Shown here: positions 1 to 7,029 of the stretch, piece after piece
How positions within the stretch are numbered: position 1 is the stretch's first letter
How the letters are laid out: the number at the start of each line of letters is the position of its first letter
Assembly: GCA_021820785.1 (NCBI GenBank)
Contig: JAKADE010000033.1
Span: 1 to 13,818, forward strand
Length of the DNA: 13,818 nt
Direction of reading: 5' to 3'
Source of the DNA: Pseudomonadota bacterium
GTDB lineage: Bacteria; Pseudomonadota; Gammaproteobacteria; Steroidobacterales; Steroidobacteraceae
Made by a program: the position numbers and the translations under genes
The notes under the pieces: model-generated
What the model saw: only the letters and a program-made list of their open reading frames with translations
Database searches by the model: none
Told to the model about the DNA's origin: nothing

Positions 1-1649
1 TCAGCTACATCTCGCTGTTCACCTTCTCGATGCTCATGCTCGTGATGGCGAACAATTTCATGCAGCTGTTCTTCGGCTGGGAAGCGGTCGGCATGGTCTC
101 GTACCTGCTGATCGGCTTCTGGTACACGCGGCCGAGCGCGATCTTCGCGAACCTCAAGGCCTTCGTCGTCAACCGCGTCGGCGATTTCGGCTTCGTGATC
201 GGCATCGCCGCGCTGTTCTCGTTCACCCACTCGCTCTCGTACACCACCGCGTTCGCCGCCGCGCCGCATCTGGCGCAGCTGCAGCTGCCGGTGTTCGGCG
301 GGGTCAACGCACTCACCCTGATCTGCGTGTGCCTGTTCATCGGCGCGATGGGCAAGAGCGCGCAGGTGCCGCTGCACGTGTGGCTGCCGGACTCGATGGA
401 AGGTCCGACGCCGATCTCCGCGCTGATCCACGCCGCCACGATGGTGACCGCCGGCATCTTCATGGTGGCGCGCATGTCGCCGCTGTTCGAGTACTCGAGT
501 GCCGCGCTGTCGTTCGTGCTGGTGATCGGCGCGACCACCGCGTTCTTCATGGGTATCCTCGGCGTCATCAACAACGACATCAAACGCGTGATCGCCTACT
601 CGACGCTCTCGCAGCTCGGGTACATGACCGCCGCGCTCGGCGCTTCGGCCTACAATGCGGCGATCTTCCATCTGATGACGCACGCCTTCTTCAAGGCGCT
701 GCTGTTCCTCGCGGCCGGCTCGGTCATCATCGGCATGCACCACGAGCAGGACATGCGCAAGATGGGTGGCCTCGGCAAGTACATGCCGATCACCGCCGTC
801 ACCTGCTGGATCGGCGGGCTGGCGCTCGTCGCCGCGCCGTTTTTCTCCGGCTTTTATTCCAAGGACGCGATCATCGAGGCGATCGGACTCAGCCACCGCT
901 GGGGCTCGACCTACGCGTACTGGTGCGTGCTGCTCGGGGCGTTCATCACCTCGCTGTACACGTTCCGCCTGCTGTTCATGACCTTCCACGGCGAGGAGCG
1001 CTTCCGCAAGGTGCACGCCGGGCACGGTCACGATCACGGGCATGATGCGCACGGCGAGCACGGCGGGGTGCACGAGCCGCATGAGAGTCCGTGGGTGGTC
1101 ACCGTGCCGCTGATCGCACTCGCCATTCCCTCGCTGTTGATCGGGTACTTCACGGTCGGCAAGGTGCTCTACGGCAATTACTTCGGCAGCGCGATCATGG
1201 TGCTGCCGCAGCACGACGTCGTCGCGCGTCTGGCGGCCGACTACCATGGTCCGCTCGCCCTCGCGCTGCACTCGTTCGTGACCGCGCCGTTCTGGCTGGC
1301 CGTCGCCGGCTTCGTCACCGCGTGGGTGTTCGTGCTGAAGCGGCCGGATCTGGCCGACGCGGCGGCGGTGAAGTTCGCCTGGCTGAAGCGCATCCTCGAT
1401 CAGAAATATTACTTCGACTGGTTCAACGAGCAGGTCATCGCGCGCTTCAGCCGGGGTCTGGGGATCGGGCTGTGGAAGGCCGGTGACCAGGGCATCATCG
1501 ACGGAGCCATGGTCAACGGCACGGCCGCCACGGTCGGCTGGTTTGGCGGCGTGGTGCGGCGCGTACAGAGCGGTTACCTCTACTCGTACGCCTTCTGGAT
1601 CGTGATCGGCCTGGCGGCGCTGCTCGGCTGGTTCCTGGTCCACGCTTAA
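1..1649 (+). CDS. nuoL: NADH-quinone oxidoreductase subunit L (5' end missing)
   Basis: Proton-pumping antiporter-like subunit of respiratory complex I in the inner membrane. The reading frame is open from the left edge (first whole codon at base 3) to TAA at 1647-1649, giving 548 visible residues. The family is about 610-670 residues, so roughly the first 60-120 are outside. The fragment opens in the conserved helix ending in FFGWEAVGMVSYLLIGFWY. It then shows PLHVWLPDSMEGPTPISAL, the HAATMVTAGIFM helix, DIKRVIAYSTLSQLGYM, the MTHAFFKALLFLAAGS segment and FYSKDAIIEA, all NuoL/ND5 hallmarks carrying the Glu, Lys and His residues of the proton path. The C-terminal part (DQKYYFDWFNEQVI onward) fits the lateral-helix end specific to NuoL. 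A His-rich loop is encoded near 1011-1083. nuoM follows after 33 bases, so the genes are surely one operon. Only the true start is uncertain. Confidence 0.97.
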   Translation, partial: SYISLFTFSMLMLVMANNFMQLFFGWEAVGMVSYLLIGFWYTRPSAIFANLKAFVVNRVGDFGFVIGIAALFSFTHSLSYTTAFAAAPHLAQLQLPVFGGVNALTLICVCLFIGAMGKSAQVPLHVWLPDSMEGPTPISALIHAATMVTAGIFMVARMSPLFEYSSAALSFVLVIGATTAFFMGILGVINNDIKRVIAYSTLSQLGYMTAALGASAYNAAIFHLMTHAFFKALLFLAAGSVIIGMHHEQDMRKMGGLGKYMPITAVTCWIGGLALVAAPFFSGFYSKDAIIEAIGLSHRWGSTYAYWCVLLGAFITSLYTFRLLFMTFHGEERFRKVHAGHGHDHGHDAHGEHGGVHEPHESPWVVTVPLIALAIPSLLIGYFTVGKVLYGNYFGSAIMVLPQHDVVARLAADYHGPLALALHSFVTAPFWLAVAGFVTAWVFVLKRPDLADAAAVKFAWLKRILDQKYYFDWFNEQVIARFSRGLGIGLWKAGDQGIIDGAMVNGTAATVGWFGGVVRRVQSGYLYSYAFWIVIGLAALLGWFLVHA

Positions 1650-1682
1650 GCCCACGCAGAGCATTTCGGAGAAAGCACAAGA

Positions 1683-3197
1683 ATGCACGACCACCTGCTG
1701 TCCCTGCTGATCTGGCTGCCCATTGCCGCCGGCATCGTGGTGCTGCTGCTCGGGGATCGGAACATCGTCGCGGGCCGCTGGTTCGCGCTCGCTGCCTCGC
1801 TCGCGACGCTCGCGCTGTGCGTGCCGCTCGTCCACGGGTTCAGCTCCCATACTGCCGCCATGCAGTTCGTGGAGAAGGCCGCCTGGATCCCGCGCTTCCA
1901 CGCCAACTACGGTCTCGGCGTCGACGGCATCTCGATGCCGCTCGTGGTACTGACCGCGTTCATGACCGTGCCGGTGATCATCGCCGGCTGGCAGGTGATC
2001 ACCAAGCGCCCGGCCCAGTACTTCGCCGCCTTCCTGATCATGGAAGGACTGATGAACGGGGTGTTCTCGGCCACCGACGCGCTGCTGTTCTACTTCTTCT
2101 GGGAAGCGATGCTGATCCCGATGTTCCTCATCATCGGCATCTGGGGCGGCCCGCGGCGCGTGTACGCGACCATCAAGTTCTTCCTGTACACCTTCCTCGG
2201 CTCGGTGTTCATGCTGGCGGCGCTGATCTACATGTACCTGAAGGCCGGCAGCTACTCGATCGCCGCCTTCCAGGCGCTGCCGCTGACGCTCGTCGAGCAG
2301 CGCTGGATCTTCGCCGCCTTCCTGCTCGCCTTCGCGGTCAAGGTGCCGATGTGGCCGGTGCACACCTGGTTGCCGGACGCGCACGTTGAGGCGCCGACCG
2401 GCGGCTCGGTGATCCTGGCGGCCATCATGCTGAAGATGGGCGGGTACGGGTTCCTGCGCTTCAGTCTGCCGATCGTGCCCGATGCGTGCCGGCAGCTCGA
2501 TGGGCTGATGATCACGCTCTCGCTGATCGCGATCATCTACATCGGCTTCGTCGCGCTCGTGCAGCAGGACATGAAGAAGCTGATTGCGTACTCCTCGATC
2601 GCCCATATGGGTATCGTCACGTTGGGCGCGTTCCTCGTGTACGCCATCGTGGCGAGCTCGGGCACCACGCTCGACGCCGGCATGGGCCTCGACGGTGCGA
2701 TGGTGCAGATGGTCTCGCACGGCCTGATCTCCGGTGCGCTGTTCCTGTGCGTCGGGGTGCTCTATGACCGCATGCACAGCCGGCAGATCGCTGATTACGG
2801 CGGTGTGGTCAATACGATGCCGATCTTTGCCGGGTTCATGGTCCTGTTTGCGCTGGCGAACACCGGCCTGCCCGGAACCTCGGGGTTCGTCGGGGAGTTC
2901 CTCGTGATCCTCGCGAGCTTCAAGGCGAGCTTCTGGTACTCGGCGCTCGCGGCCCTGACGCTCATCCTGGCCGCCGGCTACACGCTGTGGCTGGTCAAGC
3001 GGGTGGTGTTCGGTCCCGTCGCCAATGATCACGTGGCCAAACTGACCGATCTCAATGGGCGGGAATTCCTGATCCTCGGCGTGCTCGCCGTGGCGGTGCT
3101 GCTGCTCGGCGTGTGGCCGGAGCCGTTGCTGAAGGTCATGGAACCCTCGATCCAGCACCTGGTCGCCCAGGCCGCTGCCACCAAGATTCCGGTGTAG
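1683..3197 (+). CDS. nuoM: NADH-quinone oxidoreductase subunit M
   Basis: Second antiporter-like subunit of complex I; 504 residues, full length for the family. The ATG at 1683 is preceded by GGAGA at 1668-1672. Residues expected for proton translocation are visible: E141 in FYFFWEAMLIPMF, K220 in FAVKVPMWPVHTWLPDAHVE, K251 in AAIMLKMGGYGF, and E405 in PGTSGFVGEFLVI, corresponding to E. coli NuoM E144, K234, K265 and E407. The QQDMKKLIAYSSIAHMG segment at 294-310 is the family signature. The protein is hydrophobic throughout, with about 14 membrane helices by eye. It lies between nuoL and nuoN and ends only 5 bases before nuoN, as in the standard operon. Nothing is broken or missing. Confidence 0.98.
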   Translation: MHDHLLSLLIWLPIAAGIVVLLLGDRNIVAGRWFALAASLATLALCVPLVHGFSSHTAAMQFVEKAAWIPRFHANYGLGVDGISMPLVVLTAFMTVPVIIAGWQVITKRPAQYFAAFLIMEGLMNGVFSATDALLFYFFWEAMLIPMFLIIGIWGGPRRVYATIKFFLYTFLGSVFMLAALIYMYLKAGSYSIAAFQALPLTLVEQRWIFAAFLLAFAVKVPMWPVHTWLPDAHVEAPTGGSVILAAIMLKMGGYGFLRFSLPIVPDACRQLDGLMITLSLIAIIYIGFVALVQQDMKKLIAYSSIAHMGIVTLGAFLVYAIVASSGTTLDAGMGLDGAMVQMVSHGLISGALFLCVGVLYDRMHSRQIADYGGVVNTMPIFAGFMVLFALANTGLPGTSGFVGEFLVILASFKASFWYSALAALTLILAAGYTLWLVKRVVFGPVANDHVAKLTDLNGREFLILGVLAVAVLLLGVWPEPLLKVMEPSIQHLVAQAAATKIPV

Positions 3198-3202
3198 ACG
3201 CG

Positions 3203-4648
3203 ATGCCCGATTCCATGATGAACCTGCATACCTTCGCCGCCGCACTGCCGGAGATGTATCTGGCCGCGGCCATCTGCGTCGTTCTGCTGTTCGAGGCGTT
3301 CGTCGGGGAACGGCGTCCCGGATCGACCGGCACGCTGACGCTGCTGCTGCTGGTCGTCGGCGCGGCGCTGACGGTCCAGTTCGCCGACGTGACGCAGCGC
3401 GTGGTGCTCTTCGACGGCAGCTACGTCGCCGATCCGCTCGCATACGTGCTGAAACTCGCCGGCTTCCTCACCGTGGCGGTGGCGCTGCTGTACTCGCGCA
3501 CTTACCTGCAGAACCGCGACATCCTCAAGGGCGAGTACTACGCGCTGTCGCTCTCGGCGCTACTCGGCATCTTCGTGCTGATCTCCGCCAACAGCCTGCT
3601 GACGGTGTACCTGGGCGTCGAGCTGCTCGCGCTCTCGGTGTACGCCATGGTGGCCTTCGACCGCGAATCCGGACTCGCCGCCGAAGCGGCGATGAAGTAC
3701 TTCGTGCTCGGCTCGATCGCCTCCGGGATGCTGCTGTACGGCATGTCGATCGTGTACGGACTGACCGGCACGCTGGGCCTCGACGGGATTGCCGTCGCGC
3801 TCAGCGCCCCGCACAACCTCGGGGTGATCCTGGGGCTGACGTTCATCGTGGTGGCGGTCGCCTTCAAGCTCGGCGCAGTCCCGTTCCACATGTGGCTGCC
3901 CGACGTGTACGACGGGGCGCCCACCAGCGTCACGCTGTTCGTCGGCACGGCGCCGAAGATCGGCTACTTCGCGCTCGCGCTGCGGCTGCTGGCGCACGGC
4001 CTGGCCGGGGTCACGGTCGACTGGGCGGCGATGCTCGTGCCGCTCGCGGTGCTGACTCTCGTCGTCGGCAACGTCGTGGCCATCGCGCAGACCAACATCA
4101 AGCGCATGCTGGCGTACTCGACCATCTCGCACGTGGGCTTCATCGTGCTCGGCTTCGCCTCGGGCACGGCGGACGGCTACAGCGCGGCGCTGTACTACAC
4201 GCTGGTATACGTGCTGATGGCGCTCGGATTCTTCGGCGTGGTCATTCTGGCGAGCCGCAAGGGATTCGAGGCCGACAAGCTCGAGCACTACAAGGGCCTG
4301 TACCGGCGCGATCCGCTGCTGGCGCTCGCCATGGCCATGCTGATGTTCTCGACCGCCGGCGTGCCGCCGTTCGTCGGGTTCTGGGCCAAGCTGCGCATCA
4401 TCCAGGCGTTGTGGGAGACCCAGCACCTCTGGCTGGTGGTGATCGCCGTGCTGATGTCGGTGGTCGGCGCCTTCTACTACCTGCGGGTGGTGAAGCTGAT
4501 GTACTTCGATGAGGCGCCGGAGTCGCTGCCCGATACGGTGCGCTCATTCGGAGTGCGCCTGGCGCTCGGCATCAATGCCGCTGCGGTGCTGGTGCTCGGT
4601 ATCCTGCCCGCACCACTGCTCGATCTGTGCGCGCGGGTCCTGCACTGA
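3203..4648 (+). CDS. nuoN: NADH-quinone oxidoreductase subunit N
   Basis: Third antiporter-like subunit and the usual last gene of the nuo operon; 481 residues from the ATG at 3203. The frame is open back to 3113, but that would place 30 non-hydrophobic residues inside nuoM, so the start just after the nuoM stop is chosen. ATGs at 3215 and 3218 are also possible, and the Shine-Dalgarno is weak (GGTG at 3191-3194), which suggests coupling to nuoM. Key residues are present: E140 in VYLGVELLALSVYAM, K222 in FKLGAVPFHMWLPDVYDGAP, K252 in GTAPKIGYFA, K396 in PPFVGFWAKL, plus NIKRMLAYSTISHVG. These match the E. coli NuoN Glu/Lys set (E133, K217, K247, K395). The gene ends at a strong hairpin and no further nuo gene follows. 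Confidence 0.97.
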   Translation: MPDSMMNLHTFAAALPEMYLAAAICVVLLFEAFVGERRPGSTGTLTLLLLVVGAALTVQFADVTQRVVLFDGSYVADPLAYVLKLAGFLTVAVALLYSRTYLQNRDILKGEYYALSLSALLGIFVLISANSLLTVYLGVELLALSVYAMVAFDRESGLAAEAAMKYFVLGSIASGMLLYGMSIVYGLTGTLGLDGIAVALSAPHNLGVILGLTFIVVAVAFKLGAVPFHMWLPDVYDGAPTSVTLFVGTAPKIGYFALALRLLAHGLAGVTVDWAAMLVPLAVLTLVVGNVVAIAQTNIKRMLAYSTISHVGFIVLGFASGTADGYSAALYYTLVYVLMALGFFGVVILASRKGFEADKLEHYKGLYRRDPLLALAMAMLMFSTAGVPPFVGFWAKLRIIQALWETQHLWLVVIAVLMSVVGAFYYLRVVKLMYFDEAPESLPDTVRSFGVRLALGINAAAVLVLGILPAPLLDLCARVLH

Positions 4649-4653
4649 GCGCG

Positions 4654-4680
4654 CCCGCGCGCCCCTAGGGGGCGCGCGGG
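4654..4680. terminator. GC-rich hairpin between convergent nuoN and the 165-residue protein gene
   Basis: A perfect 12-bp inverted repeat, CCCGCGCGCCCC (4654-4665) and GGGGCGCGCGGG (4669-4680), with a 3-base loop. It starts 5 bases after the nuoN stop. The minus-strand gene ends inside it: its TAG stop (4667-4665) lies at the loop and its last codons form one arm. There is no T-run on either side, so it is not a canonical intrinsic terminator. It probably ends or stabilises transcripts from both directions, which is an inference from position and stem strength. Confidence 0.55.
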
Positions 4681-5162
4681 GCCGGCTTCTTGCGGCGCAT
4701 GATCAGCCGCGCCGCGAGCAGCAGCACCACGATGTTGAGGACCCACCAGGCCGCATAGCCGTGCTTCTCCAGCGCCGCGAGCCGGTCGGGCGGCTTCGGC
4801 AGGCGCACCGTGGTGCTGAGCAGTTCGTGAATTCCGTCGTGGGCCACGACCACCTGCAGAACCTGTGGCCCGCCTTTGAACCCTCGAGTCGAGAGCACGT
4901 AGGACGCGCCGCGGGCCGCCACCGGCACGGCGCGGCCCCCGAGCTGCGCGGTGAGATTGCCGGCGCCCTCGATCGGAGCGCCGCCGGCGGCCCGCGTCAC
5001 GTGCAGCACGATGTCGCGGCGATGGATGCTGCCCTGAAGCACCAGTTGCGCTGAGCTCGCCAGCTGGATGTCGGGCGCGGGGGGGCTCGCGGCGGCAATG
5101 CCCAGCGTGCTCAGCAGCGTCGCGGCGAGCGCCGCGGCGCGAATCCTTCGGACGGTTCGCAT
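4665..5162 (-). CDS. Predicted exported, C-terminally anchored protein of unknown function
   Basis: A 165-residue protein that I do not recognise. The N-terminus has the form of a signal peptide (basic MRTVRRIR, then an Ala/Leu-rich core, likely cut near A25). Residues about 30-122 look like a small beta-rich extracytoplasmic domain with alternating hydrophobic residues and the turn GGAPIEGAGN at 60-69, possibly Ig-like. Residues 136-155 form one membrane helix, followed by a basic RRKKPAPR tail that should stay in the cytoplasm. Its ATG (5162-5160) overlaps the TGA of the upstream MarR gene by one base (TGATG), and GGAG at 5171-5168 lies inside the MarR gene. The two are therefore very likely one transcript with coupled translation. 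Context suggests a link to the MarR regulon, but nothing in the sequence names a ligand or activity. Confidence 0.75.
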   Translation of the reverse strand: MRTVRRIRAAALAATLLSTLGIAAASPPAPDIQLASSAQLVLQGSIHRRDIVLHVTRAAGGAPIEGAGNLTAQLGGRAVPVAARGASYVLSTRGFKGGPQVLQVVVAHDGIHELLSTTVRLPKPPDRLAALEKHGYAAWWVLNIVVLLLAARLIMRRKKPAPRAP

Positions 5163-5623
5163 CAGTTCTCCAGGTGCAAATAGCGCTCGAGGGTGTCCAG
5201 GGCGCCGAGAAAGCCGCACAGCTGTTCCGGCGAGAGGCACTCGAGCAGGGCGGCCTCGCGCGCCAGCGCAAGCGGCACGAGCTCGCCGTACACGCGCCGG
5301 CCGGCCTTGGTCAGGCGGATCTCGCGTTCGCGCCGGTCCGCGGTGCTCGAGGCGCGCTCGACGAGCTGTCGGGCTTCGAGTTCGGCGATGGCGCGGCTGA
5401 CGCGGGTCTTGTGCATGCGGGTGCTGGCGGCGATGGACTGGGCGGTACAGGCCTGCTGCGGTCCCACGGTGGCCATCACCCGCCACTGCGGAATGTCGAG
5501 TCCGAAGCGCCGTTGATACACGACCGCCAGGTGCTCGCTGACGCCCGCTGCGAGACGGTTCAGACGAAACGGTACGAACGCGGCAAGTTCGAGCGTCTGC
5601 TCGGAGGGCGGACGGGCAGTCAC
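5162..5623 (-). CDS. MarR-family transcriptional regulator, probable regulator of hmgA-fahA
   Basis: Winged helix-turn-helix DNA-binding protein of 153 residues from a GTG start. The core is at residues 58-112: ACTAQSIAASTRMHKTRVSR, helix AIAELEARQLVER, then the wing with DRREREIRLTKAGRRVY, the classic MarR pattern. Flanking N- and C-terminal helices would form the dimer interface. GTG at 5623 is chosen because GGGAG (5636-5632) sits 8 bases upstream. An in-frame ATG at 5638 (five residues longer) has no Shine-Dalgarno, only the palindrome before it. The frame stays open into hmgA on the other strand, which is a shadow. It is divergent from hmgA with a perfect palindrome in the gap, the usual layout of a self-controlling MarR repressor and its target. 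Homogentisate or a related aromatic acid is the likely inducer, by inference only. Confidence 0.88.
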   Translation of the reverse strand: MTARPPSEQTLELAAFVPFRLNRLAAGVSEHLAVVYQRRFGLDIPQWRVMATVGPQQACTAQSIAASTRMHKTRVSRAIAELEARQLVERASSTADRREREIRLTKAGRRVYGELVPLALAREAALLECLSPEQLCGFLGALDTLERYLHLEN

Positions 5624-5640
5624 CGGAGGCTCTCCCATAC

Positions 5641-5656
5641 GGTTGCGCGCGCAACC
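5641..5656. promoter_or_regulatory. Perfect 16-bp palindrome, candidate MarR operator
   Basis: GGTTGCGCGCGCAACC reads the same on both strands. MarR dimers typically bind palindromes of about this size, and here two GGTTGC half-sites flank a GCGC centre. It lies in the gap between the divergent regulator and hmgA, overlaps the candidate hmgA -35 element and lies just downstream of the predicted regulator transcription start. One bound dimer could therefore block both promoters. Confidence 0.6.
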
Positions 5657-5670
5657 ATTTGTGTCATCAT
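5643..5670 (+). promoter_or_regulatory. Candidate promoter of hmgA-fahA
   Basis: TTGCGC (5643-5648) and CATCAT (5665-5670), spaced by 16 bases, are the best sigma-70-like pair upstream of hmgA. They match the consensus only 3/6 and 4/6. The predicted start would be near 5677, leaving a leader of about 20 bases that holds the GGGAG ribosome site at 5686-5690. A weak promoter overlapped by an operator fits substrate-controlled catabolism. Confidence 0.35.
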
Positions 5671-5671
5671 A
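5666..5671 (-). promoter_or_regulatory. Candidate -10 element of the MarR gene
   Basis: On the minus strand the bases read TATGAT, 5/6 to the sigma-70 -10 consensus. No good -35 is seen about 17 bases upstream. Transcription would start near 5659, so the 16-bp palindrome would be the first transcribed segment and the GTG start at 5623 would have a leader of about 35 bases. Confidence 0.4.
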
Positions 5672-5696
5672 GCCTAAAGCATACCGGGAGTTCGCC

Positions 5697-7022
5697 ATGC
5701 GCTCCGCATCCGCCACCGCACCGCCGGAGTACCTCAGCGGCTTCGGCAATCACTTCGCCACCGAGGCGCTGCCGGGAGCCTTGCCCGAAGGCCGCAATTC
5801 TCCGCAGCGCTGCCCGTACGGCCTGTATGCCGAGCAGCTCTCCGGGACCGCCTTCACGGCGCCGCGTCACGCCAACCGGCGCAGCTGGCTGTACCGCATC
5901 CGGCCGGCGGCGGTGCAGGGGCCGTTCGAGCCGCTCGCACATCCGGGCCTCGTCGGGCACTTCGGGAGCTGCGCGCCGGTGCCCGATCCGCTGCGCTGGA
6001 GCGCGCTGCCGATGCCCAGCGAGCCGACGGATTTCATCGATGGCCTGTTCAGTGTCGGCGGCAGCGGCGCGAGCGATGCGCACAGCGGTTGCGCCATCCA
6101 CTGGTACCGGGCCAACCGCTCGATGCACGACCGGTTCTTCTACGACGCTGACGGCGAACTGCTGATCGTGCCGGAACGGGGCGGGCTGCGCCTGGTGAGC
6201 GAACTCGGGCGGCTCGATGTTCAGCCGCAGGAGATTGCCGTCATCCCCCGCGGGGTGCGTTTTCGGGTCGAGTTGCTCGAGGCGCAGGCGCGCGGCTACC
6301 TCTGCGAGAACTACGGGGCGCCGTTTAAACTGCCCGACCTCGGGCCGATCGGCGCCAACGGGCTCGCCAACCCGCGCGATTTCCTCAGCCCCGTCGCGTG
6401 GTACGAGGACCGGGACGGGCCGATGGAGCTGGTGGCGAAGTTCGGGGGGGCGCTGTTCCGTGCCGAGCTCGACCACTCGCCGCTCGATGTCGTCGCCTGG
6501 CACGGCAATCACGCGCCGTACAAATATGACCTGCGCCGCTTCAACACCCTCGGATCGGTGAGCTACGACCACCCGGATCCGTCGATATTCCTCGTGCTGC
6601 ACTCGGTGAGCGATACTCCGGGGGTCGATGCGATCGACTTCGTGATCTTCCCGCCGCGCTGGCTGGTGATGCAGGACACGTTCCGTCCGCCCTGGTTCCA
6701 CCGCAACATCGCCAGCGAGTTCATGGGCCTCGTGCACGGCCGCTACGATGCCAAGGCGAGCGGCTTCGAGCCCGGCGGGGCGTCGCTGCACAACTGCATG
6801 AGCGGACACGGCCCGGATGCCGAGACCTTCGAGCGCGCGAGCCGGGCCGATACCACCGTGCCGCAGCACATCACCGATACCATGGCGTTCATGTTCGAAA
6901 CCCGCACGCTGATCCGCCCGACCCCGCAGGCGCTGGCGCTGCCGCAGCGCCAGCGCGACTATGTCCGCTGCTGGCAGGGGTTGGCCAGGCGGTTCGATCC
7001 GAATGCGCGTGAGCCGCGCTGA
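5697..7022 (+). CDS. hmgA: Homogentisate 1,2-dioxygenase
   Basis: Cytoplasmic iron(II) dioxygenase that opens the ring of homogentisate to give maleylacetoacetate in tyrosine and phenylalanine breakdown. 441 residues, full length. The start ATG follows GGGAG (5686-5690) with 6-base spacing. The N-terminus [19 protein letters not shown] is the family signature. The iron ligands are in place: H335 and E341 in [14 protein letters not shown] and H371 in [12 protein letters not shown], with the catalytic His at 292 in YDHPDPSIF. These equal the numbers of the human enzyme, so the two align with almost no net gap up to there. The TGA is followed 7 bases later by fahA, so the two are co-transcribed. 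The gene is divergent from the MarR regulator. No damage is seen. Confidence 0.98.
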   Translation: MRSASATAPPEYLSGFGNHFATEALPGALPEGRNSPQRCPYGLYAEQLSGTAFTAPRHANRRSWLYRIRPAAVQGPFEPLAHPGLVGHFGSCAPVPDPLRWSALPMPSEPTDFIDGLFSVGGSGASDAHSGCAIHWYRANRSMHDRFFYDADGELLIVPERGGLRLVSELGRLDVQPQEIAVIPRGVRFRVELLEAQARGYLCENYGAPFKLPDLGPIGANGLANPRDFLSPVAWYEDRDGPMELVAKFGGALFRAELDHSPLDVVAWHGNHAPYKYDLRRFNTLGSVSYDHPDPSIFLVLHSVSDTPGVDAIDFVIFPPRWLVMQDTFRPPWFHRNIASEFMGLVHGRYDAKASGFEPGGASLHNCMSGHGPDAETFERASRADTTVPQHITDTMAFMFETRTLIRPTPQALALPQRQRDYVRCWQGLARRFDPNAREPR

Positions 7023-7029
7023 GCCCCCC

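Noticed and set aside
3113..3202. A 30-codon upstream extension of nuoN overlapping nuoM
   Set aside because: It is hydrophilic, unlike any NuoN N-terminus, and reads the nuoM 3' end in another frame; the natural start follows the nuoM stop.
5624..5749. A longer MarR protein starting at 5749 or 5638
   Set aside because: From 5749 the frame overlaps the hmgA coding sequence and has no ribosome site. The 5638 ATG also lacks one, while GTG 5623 has GGGAG at 8 bases. The 5638 start is kept as a minor alternative.
6961..7029. An fahA start inside hmgA
   Set aside because: The added 23 residues do not resemble fumarylacetoacetase and no ribosome site precedes them.
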